64,000 nt of DNA from Betaproteobacteria bacterium (GTDB taxonomy: Bacteria > Pseudomonadota > Gammaproteobacteria > Burkholderiales > Rhodocyclaceae). Shown here piece after piece: positions 24,391 to 33,275 of this stretch. The notes beneath the pieces are model-generated. The model ran no database searches, was not told where the DNA came from, and saw only the letters and a list, made by a program, of their open reading frames with translations. The stretch lies in assembly GCA_016705475.1 (NCBI GenBank), contig JADIYD010000001.1, positions 1 to 64,000 on the forward strand, read 5' to 3'. Every line of letters begins with the position of its first letter. The stretch's first letter is position 1. The position numbers and the translations under genes were made by a program.

Positions 24391-24549
24391 TGGTCTGCTA
24401 CGCAATTAGCGAAACATGAAAGCTGGTCTTTGCCTCCCTGGCGTTGTTGCTCATCCTCGCGATAGCTACGGCTATCGCTGTGGTTCGCGCCTAGCCAGGA
24501 AAGCAAATCCGGCACTTTCATTTAGTTCCGCCAATTGCGTAGCAGACCA
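24391..24549. mobile_element. Palindromic MITE-like element (159 bp) flanked by CTAG
   Basis: The ends TGGTCTGCTACGCAATT and AATTGCGTAGCAGACCA are inverted repeats. Imperfect complementarity continues inward to a central GCGATAGC-TACG-GCTATCGC palindrome, so the whole element can fold as one long hairpin. CTAG flanks both sides (24387-24390, 24550-24553) as target duplication. It has no coding capacity. Confidence 0.8.
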
Positions 24550-24553
24550 CTAG

Positions 24554-25401
24554 GGTGTGTGGACATTTGTGGGCAAGATGCTGTTCACAAATGAATAATT
24601 GTGTTTACATCCTGTCTTTTGGGCTGAGGGCGGGATGCCGAGATTGTTGTTACGCGATGACCAATGGCGACGAATCGAGCCAATGCTGCACGGCAAGGCA
24701 GGCGACCGTGGTCGTACCGGTGCAGATAATCGGTTGTTTGTTGAAGCGGTTCTCTGGATGGCGAGAACTGGCGCCCCTTGGCGTGACCTGCCTGTCAGTT
24801 TTGGGCCATGGAATACGGTCTTCAGGCGCTTCTCACGCGGGGCAGACAAAGGTGTCTGGCAGGCGCTCTTTGCCATGCTCTGCGAAGACGCAGATTTTGA
24901 GGAAGTTTTTCTCGATAGCACCATCGTGCGGGCGCACCAACACGCGGCCGGCGCACCCAAAAAACGGGCAACAAAGTCTTGGCCGTTCTCGTGGGGGCTT
25001 GAGCACCAAGATTCATGCGGCGGTAGATGGACTGGGCAATCTGGCGCGTTTCCGTCTGACAGGCGGCGAACGACACGACATCACCGAAGCTGCCAATCTC
25101 ATCGATGGCATGGATAACGTTGGCGCTGTCGTGGCCGACAAAGCCTTTGATGCCACCAGCCTCATCGACTGCATCGAGGCGATGAATGCCACAGTTGTCA
25201 TTCCGCCGAAAGCCAATCGGAAGGTGCTCAGAAGCTATGACAAGCATGTCTATAAAAGTCGAAATCTCATCGAAAGGTTCTTTGCCCGCCTGAAACAGTT
25301 TCGCCGCATCGCTACGCGCTACGACAAACTCGACGTCCGCTTTGAAGCATTCATTTCCATCGCAGCCGCTCTGATTTGGCTCGCCTGATTGTCCACACAC
25401 C
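24554..25401 (+). mobile_element. IS5-family (IS427-type) insertion sequence, 848 bp
   Basis: Terminal inverted repeats GGTGTGTGGACA at both ends; CTAG flanks both sides (24550-24553 and 25402-25405). It inserted into the right CTAG of the MITE. It carries one transposase split over two frames. Confidence 0.88.
24635..25388 (+). CDS. IS5-family transposase, two overlapping frames
   Basis: Starts MPRLLLRDDQWRRIEPMLHGKAGDRGRTGADNR-type sequence; DUF4096-like N-terminus. DDE residues: FLDSTIVRAHQH, VVADKAFDATS, and IERFFARLKQFRRIATRYDKL. The first frame runs out near 24957, at CCCAAAAAACGGG, and the second resumes at GRSRGGLSTKIHAAVDG. The change needs a +1 shift or loss of one A in the A6 run. 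Some IS427-type elements use programmed frameshifting, so this may be functional; otherwise it is a broken gene. The corrected length is about 250 aa, typical. Confidence 0.85.
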
Positions 25402-26108
<707 letters not shown>

Positions 26109-26112
<4 letters not shown>

Positions 26113-26864
26113 AGGTGATCTCCGAGATAGGCGCGCCGCACTTCAGGATTGGCGCGCACCGCCTCCGGTTCGCCGGTGCAGATCAGCTGGCCATTAACCA
26201 GAACAGAAATGCGGTCAGCCAGCCGGAAAACGGCGGCCATGTCGTGTTCGACGAGCAGGATGGTGACGTGGCGGGCGAGGTGCTCAATGAGTTCGACCAT
26301 GCGTGCCGATTCCTCGGGGCCGGCACCGGCCATCGGTTCGTCGAGGAGCAGCATGCGGGGCCGGGTGGCCAGTGCCATGGCCAGTTCGAGCGCCCGCTGT
26401 TCGCCATGCGCCAGGCTGCTGGCCAGGGTTTCGTTGCGTGCGCCCAAGCCAACCTGGTCGAGACAGGCGCGCGCCTCCTCGAACAGCCGTTGCTCGGCCT
26501 GGACCGGTTTCCAGAAGCGAAAACTGCTGCCGGCATCCGCCCTGCCCTGTACCGCAAGCGCCACGTTGTCGAGTACCGAGAGGCTGGGGAAGACGTTGGT
26601 GATCTGGTAGGAGCGTGCCATGCCGGCTGTCACGCGCTGGTGCATGGAGAGTGCCGTGACGTCGGCGCCGGCAAAGTGGACGCTGCCGCTGTCGGGATTC
26701 AAGGCGCCGGAAACATGGTGGATGAAGGTTGTCTTGCCAGCGCCATTGGGGCCAATCAGGGCGTGGACCTCGCCAGCCTCGACGCTGAAATCGACCGCTT
26801 TCAGGGCGTCGACCGCAGCAAAGCGGCGCGACAACTGGCGGACTTCGAGCAGTTGTTCAGCCAT
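26109..26864 (-). CDS. livG: Branched-chain amino-acid ABC transporter ATP-binding protein LivG
   Basis: 251 aa from ATG 26864 (MAEQLLEVRQLSRRFAAVDALK); an upstream extension in frame is antisense to livM and unlikely. Walker A GPNGAGKTT, signature SLAHGEQRALELAMAL (a shortened LSGGQ), Walker B MLLLDEPMAGAGPEE, and the LivG-type GMARSYQITNVFPSLSVLDNV. Confidence 0.93.
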
Positions 26865-27804
26865 GTCGTTTCCCGAACAGCGCGGCGACACCTTTGGGCG
26901 CGAACAGCACGACGCCGAGCAGGATGAGGCCGAGGACAATGTGCCAGTGCGACGTGAATCCGACCAATACTTCCTCCAGGCAAAGCAGGATCAGGGCGCC
27001 GACCACGCCGCCATACAGATAGCCAACGCCGCCGATGATGACCATGACGAGCAGCGTTCCGGATTGCGTCCAGACCAGCAGATTGGGGCTGGCCAGCCCG
27101 GTCAGGTTGGCGAGCAGGGCGCCGGCCAGCCCGGCCAGCGCGCCGCCGAGGGCAAAGCAGACCAGGCGATAGGTAAAAACCGGGTAGCCGAGCGCTTCCA
27201 TCCGCGTCTCGTTTTCGCGGATGGCCTGGATGACTCGGCCGAAGCGGGCATCGGCCAGCCGGCCGAAAAACAGCATTGCCAAGGTCAACCCGAAAAAAGC
27301 CGCAAAATACAAACTGGTATCGTCGGTCAGCGGCACGCCGGCCAGCGTCATACGCCCGGCCAGCGGCAAGCCGTCGTCGCCACCCAGGCTGCGCGCCGAG
27401 ATGAACAGGTAATAGGCCATTTGGGCGAAGGCCAGCGTGATCATGATGAAATAGACGCCGCGTGTGCGCAGGCTGATGGCGCCGACGGCCAGCGCAAACG
27501 AACCGGCCGCCAGCATGGCCAGCGGAAAGGCGATGAGCGCCTCATTGACGCCGGCTTGCTGGCAAATCGCCGCCGCGTAGGCGCCGATACCGAAAAAGGC
27601 AGCATGACCAAGCGAGAACATGCCGCCGAAGCCGAGCACCAGGTTCAGGCTGGAAGCCGCCAGTGCAAAGATCAGCACGCGGGTGGCAAAGCCGATGTAA
27701 AACTCCTGGCCGAAGGCCGTCAGCACAAACGGCAAGGCAGCCAAAATCAGCACGAGCGCGATGGCGACAGGCTGCTGATAGGGGGCGGCGCGGTAAAAAG
27801 CCAT
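26857..27804 (-). CDS. livM: Branched-chain amino-acid ABC transporter permease LivM
   Basis: 315 aa from ATG 27804 (MAFYRAAPYQQPVAIALVL). About ten transmembrane helices; ASSLNLVLGFGGMFSLGHAAFFGIGAY and AIRENETRMEALGYP (the EAA-like cytoplasmic loop) are family signatures. Overlaps livG and livH. Confidence 0.92.
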   Translation of the reverse strand: MAFYRAAPYQQPVAIALVLILAALPFVLTAFGQEFYIGFATRVLIFALAASSLNLVLGFGGMFSLGHAAFFGIGAYAAAICQQAGVNEALIAFPLAMLAAGSFALAVGAISLRTRGVYFIMITLAFAQMAYYLFISARSLGGDDGLPLAGRMTLAGVPLTDDTSLYFAAFFGLTLAMLFFGRLADARFGRVIQAIRENETRMEALGYPVFTYRLVCFALGGALAGLAGALLANLTGLASPNLLVWTQSGTLLVMVIIGGVGYLYGGVVGALILLCLEEVLVGFTSHWHIVLGLILLGVVLFAPKGVAALFGKRHG

Positions 27805-28742
27805 CAGGCGCGCGCCGGGAAAAGGCCTTGCGGCTTGAAGAAGAGAATGCCGGCCATGAGCAGGTAGATGAGGATGGAGGCCAGCGCCGGGCCGAGTGTC
27901 GACGCCGCGTCGGCAGGAAGCAAGGCGCGCAACAGGGTTGGCAACAGGGCCCGGCCCAACGTATCGACCGAACCGACGATCAGGCTGCCGACCAGTGCAC
28001 CGCGAATCGAGCCGATGCCACCGATGATGATGACGACGAAAGCGAGGATCAGCACACTCTCGCCCATGCCGACCTGCACAGCGAGCAGCGGGCCAAGCAG
28101 TCCGCCGGCCAGCGCACAGAGCGCCGTGCCGAAGACGAAGACAGCCGTGAACAGCGCCTGCACGTTGATGCCCAGCGCTTCGGTCATTTCGCGATTCGAG
28201 GCACCGGCCCGCACCCACATGCCGACCCGGGTCTTGGCGACGAGCAGGTAGAGCAGCCCGGCGACGCCGATGCCGAAGGCGATGATGACGAGCCGATAGG
28301 CCGGATAGAAAAACGTGTCGCCAAGAAGGGAAAATTCGACCGGCCCGGCCAGCGCATCAGGTGGATTGAGCATGACCGGCTGGGCGCCCCAGATCACGCG
28401 CACCGCCTCGTTGGCGATCAGGATCAGGGCGAAGGTGGCGAGTACTTGTGAAAGGTGGTCGCGTTTGTAGAGCTGGCGGAAGAGCGACAGTTCGAGCAGT
28501 AGCCCGAGCAGGGCGGCACCGGCCACGCCGACGCCCAGCCCGATCCAGAATGAATCCGCCGCCTGGGTGGCTGCCGCAACGAAGTAAGCGCCCACCATGT
28601 AGAGCGAACCGTGGGCCAGGTTGATGCAGTCCATGATGCCGAAGACAAGGGTCAGTCCGGCCGCGAGCAGGAAAAGCATGAGGCCGAACTGCAGGCCGTT
28701 TAGGGCCTGCTCAAGAAGCAGCTGCGTCACTTCATCTTGCAC
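27804..28742 (-). CDS. livH: Branched-chain amino-acid ABC transporter permease LivH
   Basis: 312 aa. NGLQFGLMLFLLAAGLTLVFGIMDCINLAHGSLYM is the family opening; REMTEALGINVQ is the coupling loop; VIIIGGIGSIRGALVGSLIVG ends the core. It forms the channel with LivM. Overlaps the binding-protein gene by 16 bases. Confidence 0.92.
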   Translation of the reverse strand: MQDEVTQLLLEQALNGLQFGLMLFLLAAGLTLVFGIMDCINLAHGSLYMVGAYFVAAATQAADSFWIGLGVGVAGAALLGLLLELSLFRQLYKRDHLSQVLATFALILIANEAVRVIWGAQPVMLNPPDALAGPVEFSLLGDTFFYPAYRLVIIAFGIGVAGLLYLLVAKTRVGMWVRAGASNREMTEALGINVQALFTAVFVFGTALCALAGGLLGPLLAVQVGMGESVLILAFVVIIIGGIGSIRGALVGSLIVGSVDTLGRALLPTLLRALLPADAASTLGPALASILIYLLMAGILFFKPQGLFPARA

Positions 28743-29893
28743 TGCGCCACGTAGGCGTCAGCATGATTCGTGAAAATGGTGCCCATGGTCTTGTTGGTGA
28801 CGCGGCCCTGAGCATCCTTGCCAATGGCGCGCAGGTAGTAGTTCTGCACCGGGTAGTGGTTGGTGTTGAACTTGAAGTCGCCGCGCACGGACTTGAAGCG
28901 CTTGGCTTCGAGCGCCTTCTGCAGCGCCGCCTTGTCTTCGACCTTGCCCTTCACATCGCGTACGGCGCCGTCCATCATGAGTGCGGCGTCGTAGCCCTGC
29001 GAGGCGTAGAGTGATGGCAGGCGGTTGTATTCCTTCTGGAAATCGGCGACGAAGCGTTTGTTCTCGGCGTTGTCCATGTCGTGCGCCCAGTGCGACGAGT
29101 TGAACATGCCCATCATCGAGCTGCCGACCGCCTTGATCACGTCCTCATCGGCCGAGAAGCCGGGGGCGAACAGTTGCGTGTCGCGCGACAGGCCGGCCGA
29201 GACGAACTGCTTGACGAAGTTGATACCCATGCCGCCGGGCAGGAAGAAGAACAGCGCATCGGGTTTCAGGCTGCGGATCTGCGCCAGTTCGGCGGCGTAA
29301 TCGAGCTGGCCGAGCTTGGTGTAAACCTCTTCGGCGACCTTGCCTTTGTAATAACGCTTGAAGCCGGAGACGGCATCCTTGCCGCCCGGGTAGTTCGGGG
29401 TGACGATCACGACGTTCTTGTAGCCCTTGTCCTGAACGATCTTGCCGACGGCTTCATGCAGGTTGTCGTTCTGCCAGGCGACGTTGAAAAAGAAGGGATT
29501 GCACTGCTCGCCGGCATATTGCGACGGGCCGGCGTTGGCCGAAATGTAGAAGGTCTTGTTCTCGAAGACCGTCGGGCCGACGGCGAGCATGATGTTGGAG
29601 AAGACGATGCCGGTCATGAAATCGACCTTGTCCTTCTTCAGGAACTTGTCGGCCGCCTGCTTGGCGATGTCCGGGCTTTGCTGGTCGTCGGCGATCAGCA
29701 CTTCGGCCGGCAGGCCGCCCAGTTTGCCATTCAGCTGCTTCATCGCCAGGTTGAAGCCATCGCGGATATCGACGCCAAGGCCGGCACCCGGGCCGGACAA
29801 GGTCGACACAAAACCAACCTTGATCCGATCGCCAGCGTGAACGGTACCGGCCAGCATCAGTGCAGTGGCAAGGGCAGTCAGGCGAGGCAACAT
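28727..29893 (-). CDS. Branched-chain amino-acid (LivK-type) periplasmic binding protein
   Basis: 388 aa. Signal peptide 1-20 (ALMLAGTVHAGD). Peripla_BP_6 fold: IKVGFVSTLSGPGAGLGVDIRDGFNLAM, LGGLPAEVLIADDQQSPDIAKQAADK. It delivers substrate to LivHMFG. Specificity within the family (amino acids, amides, aromatic acids) cannot be read. First gene of the liv operon. Confidence 0.9.
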   Translation of the reverse strand: MLPRLTALATALMLAGTVHAGDRIKVGFVSTLSGPGAGLGVDIRDGFNLAMKQLNGKLGGLPAEVLIADDQQSPDIAKQAADKFLKKDKVDFMTGIVFSNIMLAVGPTVFENKTFYISANAGPSQYAGEQCNPFFFNVAWQNDNLHEAVGKIVQDKGYKNVVIVTPNYPGGKDAVSGFKRYYKGKVAEEVYTKLGQLDYAAELAQIRSLKPDALFFFLPGGMGINFVKQFVSAGLSRDTQLFAPGFSADEDVIKAVGSSMMGMFNSSHWAHDMDNAENKRFVADFQKEYNRLPSLYASQGYDAALMMDGAVRDVKGKVEDKAALQKALEAKRFKSVRGDFKFNTNHYPVQNYYLRAIGKDAQGRVTNKTMGTIFTNHADAYVAQCKMK

Positions 29894-29992
29894 TGGTATC
29901 TCCAGTCAGGGTGGGCAATTCGGCAAATTGTAGCGCAGGAACAAGCAGATACCGGGTCAAAGGAGGTCATTTTTCGGGTATATTCGCGCCCC

Positions 29993-30670
29993 ATGATGAA
30001 GCCAGCCGTCGTTCTCCTTTCCGGTGGACTCGATTCCGCCACTTGCCTCGCCATTGCCCGTAGCCAGGGCTTTGACTGTTACTGTCTTTCGTTCAACTAC
30101 GGTCAGCGTCACTGTGCCGAGTTGCAGGCGGCCGAACGGGTCGTCAAGGCCCAGGGCGCTGTCGAGCACCGGGTACTCAACCTGGCTCTGGCCCAGTTTG
30201 GCGGATCGGCCTTGACCGACAGCACCATCAACGTGCCGGTCGATGGCGTCCAGCCGGGTATTCCGGTCACCTATGTGCCGGCGCGCAACACCATCATGCT
30301 GTCGCTGGCTCTGGCCTGGGCCGAGGTACTGGGCAGCGATGATATTTTCGTCGGGATCAACGCGGTCGACTACTCGGGTTACCCGGATTGCCGGCCGGAA
30401 TACCTCGCCGCCTTCGAGAAGATGGCCAACCTGGCGACAAAGTCCGGTGTCGAAGGCCACAAGCTGCGCATTCATGCGCCGCTCATCAATCTTTCCAAGG
30501 CTGACATCATCCGCACTGGCGCCAAGCTGGGCGTTGATTACGCTCTGACCGTTTCCTGCTACCAGGCCGATGAACTTGGCCGGGCCTGCGGTGTCTGCGA
30601 TTCATGTCGCCTTCGTGCAGAAGGTTTCGCTGCTGCCGGCGTTGCCGACCCCACTCTGTATTGCGCATGA
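29993..30670 (+). CDS. queC: 7-cyano-7-deazaguanine synthase QueC
   Basis: 225 aa. PP-loop SGGLDSATCL near the N-terminus binds ATP; NYGQRHCAEL and INAVDYSGYPDCRPEYL are family signatures; zinc cysteines in CYQADELGRACGVCDSCRLR. Converts CDG to preQ0. Two adjacent ATGs (29993, 29996); TATATT at 29979-29984 is only 8 bases upstream, so the leader may be very short. Its stop overlaps the next ATG. Confidence 0.95.
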   Translation: MMKPAVVLLSGGLDSATCLAIARSQGFDCYCLSFNYGQRHCAELQAAERVVKAQGAVEHRVLNLALAQFGGSALTDSTINVPVDGVQPGIPVTYVPARNTIMLSLALAWAEVLGSDDIFVGINAVDYSGYPDCRPEYLAAFEKMANLATKSGVEGHKLRIHAPLINLSKADIIRTGAKLGVDYALTVSCYQADELGRACGVCDSCRLRAEGFAAAGVADPTLYCA

Positions 30671-31776
30671 TCATGGAAAATATCGCCTCCCCCAGCACCG
30701 TTCTCTGGCTTGGCTTTGCCGCTGCTTTCGTATTCGGGGCCATCGGCCAGAAAACGCATTTCTGCACCATGGGTGCCGTTTCGGACATCGTGAACATGGA
30801 AGACTGGAGCCGCATGCGCATGTGGCTGCTGGCCATCGGTGTTGCGATCCTGGGCGCCGGCTTGCTCCATGCGAATGGCCAGATCGACCTGGGCAAGACC
30901 ATTTACCGCACGCCGACCTTCACCTGGCTGTCCTACCTGCTCGGCGGCGGCTGTTTTGGCATCGGCATGGTGCTGGCCTCCGGTTGCGGTGGCAAGACGC
31001 TGATCCGCATCGGCAGCGGCAACCTCAAGTCGGTGGTCGTCTTTGTCGTATTGGGCATCGTCGCCTACATGACCATGCGCGGTGTGTTCGGTGTGTTCCG
31101 CGTCAATGTGCTCGAAAAAGTGGCGATTACCTTTCCGGGTGGGCAGGATGTGCCGGCGCTGCTGACGGCAGCCGGGCTGGAAGCAAAGACTGCCTTCTGG
31201 CTGGCCGTGCTCGGCATCGGCGGCGGACTTACCGCGTTTTGCCTGCTCAAGCGCGATTTCTGGACGCTCGACAACCTGCTCGGTGGCCTTGGCATCGGCC
31301 TGACTGTCGTGGCGGCGTGGTACGTGAGCGGCCACATCGGCTATATCGCCGAGCATCCCGATACGCTGGAGGAGGCTTTTATCGCCACCAATAGCGGTCG
31401 CATGGAGTCGCTGACCTTCGTTGCGCCCCAGGCCTACACGCTGGAGCTGTTGATGCTGTGGTCCGATACCAGCCGGACGATGACATTCGCCATCGCCACC
31501 GCCCTTGGTGTCATTGCCGGCTCCTTTGCCTGGAGCATCGTGACGCGTAGTTTCCGCTGGGAAGGCTTCGCTAGTGTCGAGGATACGGCCAGCCACCTGA
31601 TCGGTGCTGCGCTGATGGGCTTTGGCGGTGTGACGGCGATGGGCTGCACGGTCGGTCAAGGCATTACCGGTTTTTCGACCCTGGCCCTTGGCTCCATCGT
31701 TACCTTTGGAGCCATTGTCGCCGCTTCGGTGGCCACCTTGAAGTTCCAGTACTGGCGCGTGATGCGCGAAGCCTGA
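30667..31776 (+). CDS. YeeE/YedE-family membrane transporter (thiosulfate-type)
   Basis: About 368-369 aa, roughly nine to ten helices. Three cysteine motifs line the family's pathway: KTHFCTMGAVSDIV, ASGCGGKTLIRIGSGNLKS and AMGCTVGQGITGFSTLALGS. The characterised relative TsuA passes thiosulfate; others move selenium or sulfur species. ATG 30667 overlaps the queC stop; ATG 30673 is the alternative. Coupling to queC suggests co-expression. Confidence 0.85.
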   Translation: MIMENIASPSTVLWLGFAAAFVFGAIGQKTHFCTMGAVSDIVNMEDWSRMRMWLLAIGVAILGAGLLHANGQIDLGKTIYRTPTFTWLSYLLGGGCFGIGMVLASGCGGKTLIRIGSGNLKSVVVFVVLGIVAYMTMRGVFGVFRVNVLEKVAITFPGGQDVPALLTAAGLEAKTAFWLAVLGIGGGLTAFCLLKRDFWTLDNLLGGLGIGLTVVAAWYVSGHIGYIAEHPDTLEEAFIATNSGRMESLTFVAPQAYTLELLMLWSDTSRTMTFAIATALGVIAGSFAWSIVTRSFRWEGFASVEDTASHLIGAALMGFGGVTAMGCTVGQGITGFSTLALGSIVTFGAIVAASVATLKFQYWRVMREA

Positions 31777-31818
31777 CTGCTACGGTCAACCGGAAAAACA
31801 AGCCAAAATCGAAAAACG
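31776..31818 (+). repeat. Dispersed repeat, copy 10
   Basis: CTGCTACGGTCAACCGGAAA, then AGCCAAAATCGAAAAACGCC. It starts at the end of the YeeE stop codon and its last bases form the left arm of the terminator hairpin. Confidence 0.85.
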
Positions 31819-31843
31819 CCTGGGCTCGACGCTCAGGCGTTTT
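31813..31843. terminator. Bidirectional rho-independent terminator
   Basis: AAAACGCCTG and CAGGCGTTTT arms, with further pairing inside. T-runs on both strands serve the convergent YeeE gene and the small membrane-protein gene, whose stop codon lies in the right arm. Confidence 0.75.
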
Positions 31844-32051
31844 CGTTTTCCTTGAGCTTTTCGATGACCAGCGGGAAGGCGCCTGACCCGATCAGGGCGA
31901 CGGCCGAAACCAGAAAGGCCAGCCCGGCCATCGGGTCGTCGAGCACCGGATGAATGCTGGCACCAAAGCCGGCGAGGCTGATGCCGCCTGGAATGGCGCA
32001 GAGGACGCCCAGGGTACTCAGGGCAACAAAAGAGAGTGGGTAGCGGCGCAT
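31833..32051 (-). CDS. Small two-helix membrane protein, hypothetical
   Basis: 72 aa from ATG 32051 (MRRYPLSFVALSTLGVLCAIPG). Two hydrophobic segments (about 7-30 and 42-62, AGLAFLVSAVALIGSGAFPL) with a lysine/glutamate-rich tail KLKENENA. Not recognised. It converges on the YeeE gene and shares its terminator; it is divergent from the exported MBL gene. Confidence 0.6.
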   Translation of the reverse strand: MRRYPLSFVALSTLGVLCAIPGGISLAGFGASIHPVLDDPMAGLAFLVSAVALIGSGAFPLVIEKLKENENA

Positions 32052-32122
32052 GGTGTGAGTGTAGACGAGCGCCCGATTCGGCGCGATGATAGCGCGGTAT
32101 TTTAACGTTTCAGGAGATGCTG

Positions 32123-33133
32123 ATGAATCGCCGCCAATTTCTGCGCAAAGCTGCCGCATTTTCAGCGCTTGGCGCGTTTGAGTTTGCGCCCTGGCAGTCG
32201 ATGAGCGCCTTCGCCCGGGAACTGGATGATTTCGTACGCGGTCCGGCAATCAAGGATCACCCCCTGCGCCAGATTTCGAAACATGTCTGGATGATCTACT
32301 CTCCGGATGGCTTCCCGACACCGGAAAATCAGGGAATGATGTGTAACATTACCTTCGTCGATACGGCAAAAGGCTTGGTGGTGGTCGATTCCGGGGCGTC
32401 GGTGCAGATTGGCGAAATGGCGATCCGCCAGATCCGGAAGCAATTCAAAAAGCCGGTCATTGCCGTCATCAACAGCCACTTCCATGGTGATCATTGGTTA
32501 GGCAACGACGCTTTCGCGACCGCCTACAAAGGCATCCCGATCTACGCACATCCCGGCACCATCGCGGAGATCCAGGGCATGCAGGGCAATCTGTGGCGCA
32601 CGTTGATGGAGCAATGGACCAACCAGGCCACGCTCGGTACGCGTGTCGTACCGCCGAATACTGCGGTCGACCACGGAAAAGAGCTCAAATTCGGGGATGT
32701 GACGCTACGCATGCATCACTACGGCAAGGTGCACACGCCTTACGATATCTGTGTCGAAGTCGTTGAAGACAAGCTGACCTGCATTGGCGACATTGCCATG
32801 GATCGGCGGATTGCCAACATGGATGACGGTTCTTATGTGGGTAGCCTGAAGGCATACGACACACTCGAGAAGACCGCTGCATCAAAAATCTGGCTGCCCG
32901 GCCACGGCCAGCCCAGTGCGGGTGTTCTGCAGTGGAATCGTGAACTGTTTGAGGGGATTTACCGGCCCTGCGAGCAGGCCATCAAGGATGGCTTGCCCAT
33001 GGAGGCGGCCAAGGAGATGGTTCTCAAGGACGAGCGTGTGAGCGGCCGGGCCAAGGATACCAAGGGTTTCGACGTCAATATTGGCAAGTACGTCAGCCTC
33101 GCCTATCTGGAGGCCGAGGCGGCCGGTTTCTGA
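32123..33133 (+). CDS. Tat-exported metallo-beta-lactamase-fold hydrolase (SoxH-like)
   Basis: 336 aa from ATG 32123, chosen because CAGGAG at 32110-32115 is correctly spaced for it and not for ATG 32117. Twin-arginine signal NRRQFLRKAAAFSALGAF. The zinc motif HxHxDH occurs as SHFHGDH near residue 120, and LPGHGQPS supplies a late His. SoxH-like proteins are exported MBL enzymes linked to sulfur oxidation; the neighbouring YeeE transporter fits a sulfur theme but does not prove it. Confidence 0.85.
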   Translation: MNRRQFLRKAAAFSALGAFEFAPWQSMSAFARELDDFVRGPAIKDHPLRQISKHVWMIYSPDGFPTPENQGMMCNITFVDTAKGLVVVDSGASVQIGEMAIRQIRKQFKKPVIAVINSHFHGDHWLGNDAFATAYKGIPIYAHPGTIAEIQGMQGNLWRTLMEQWTNQATLGTRVVPPNTAVDHGKELKFGDVTLRMHHYGKVHTPYDICVEVVEDKLTCIGDIAMDRRIANMDDGSYVGSLKAYDTLEKTAASKIWLPGHGQPSAGVLQWNRELFEGIYRPCEQAIKDGLPMEAAKEMVLKDERVSGRAKDTKGFDVNIGKYVSLAYLEAEAAGF

Positions 33134-33275
33134 TTCGCGAGCCACCCGGTTTTCATGTTTTGAGCCAGGGGATGGGCCGGGTTGCGATTCATCTGGCCAA
33201 AGCGGGCAACTTTTCGGGGGCGTCGCATTTGCTGCTCTGGCTGCGTCGCCGCCGGACTTGCAATCGGCCTGGAGC

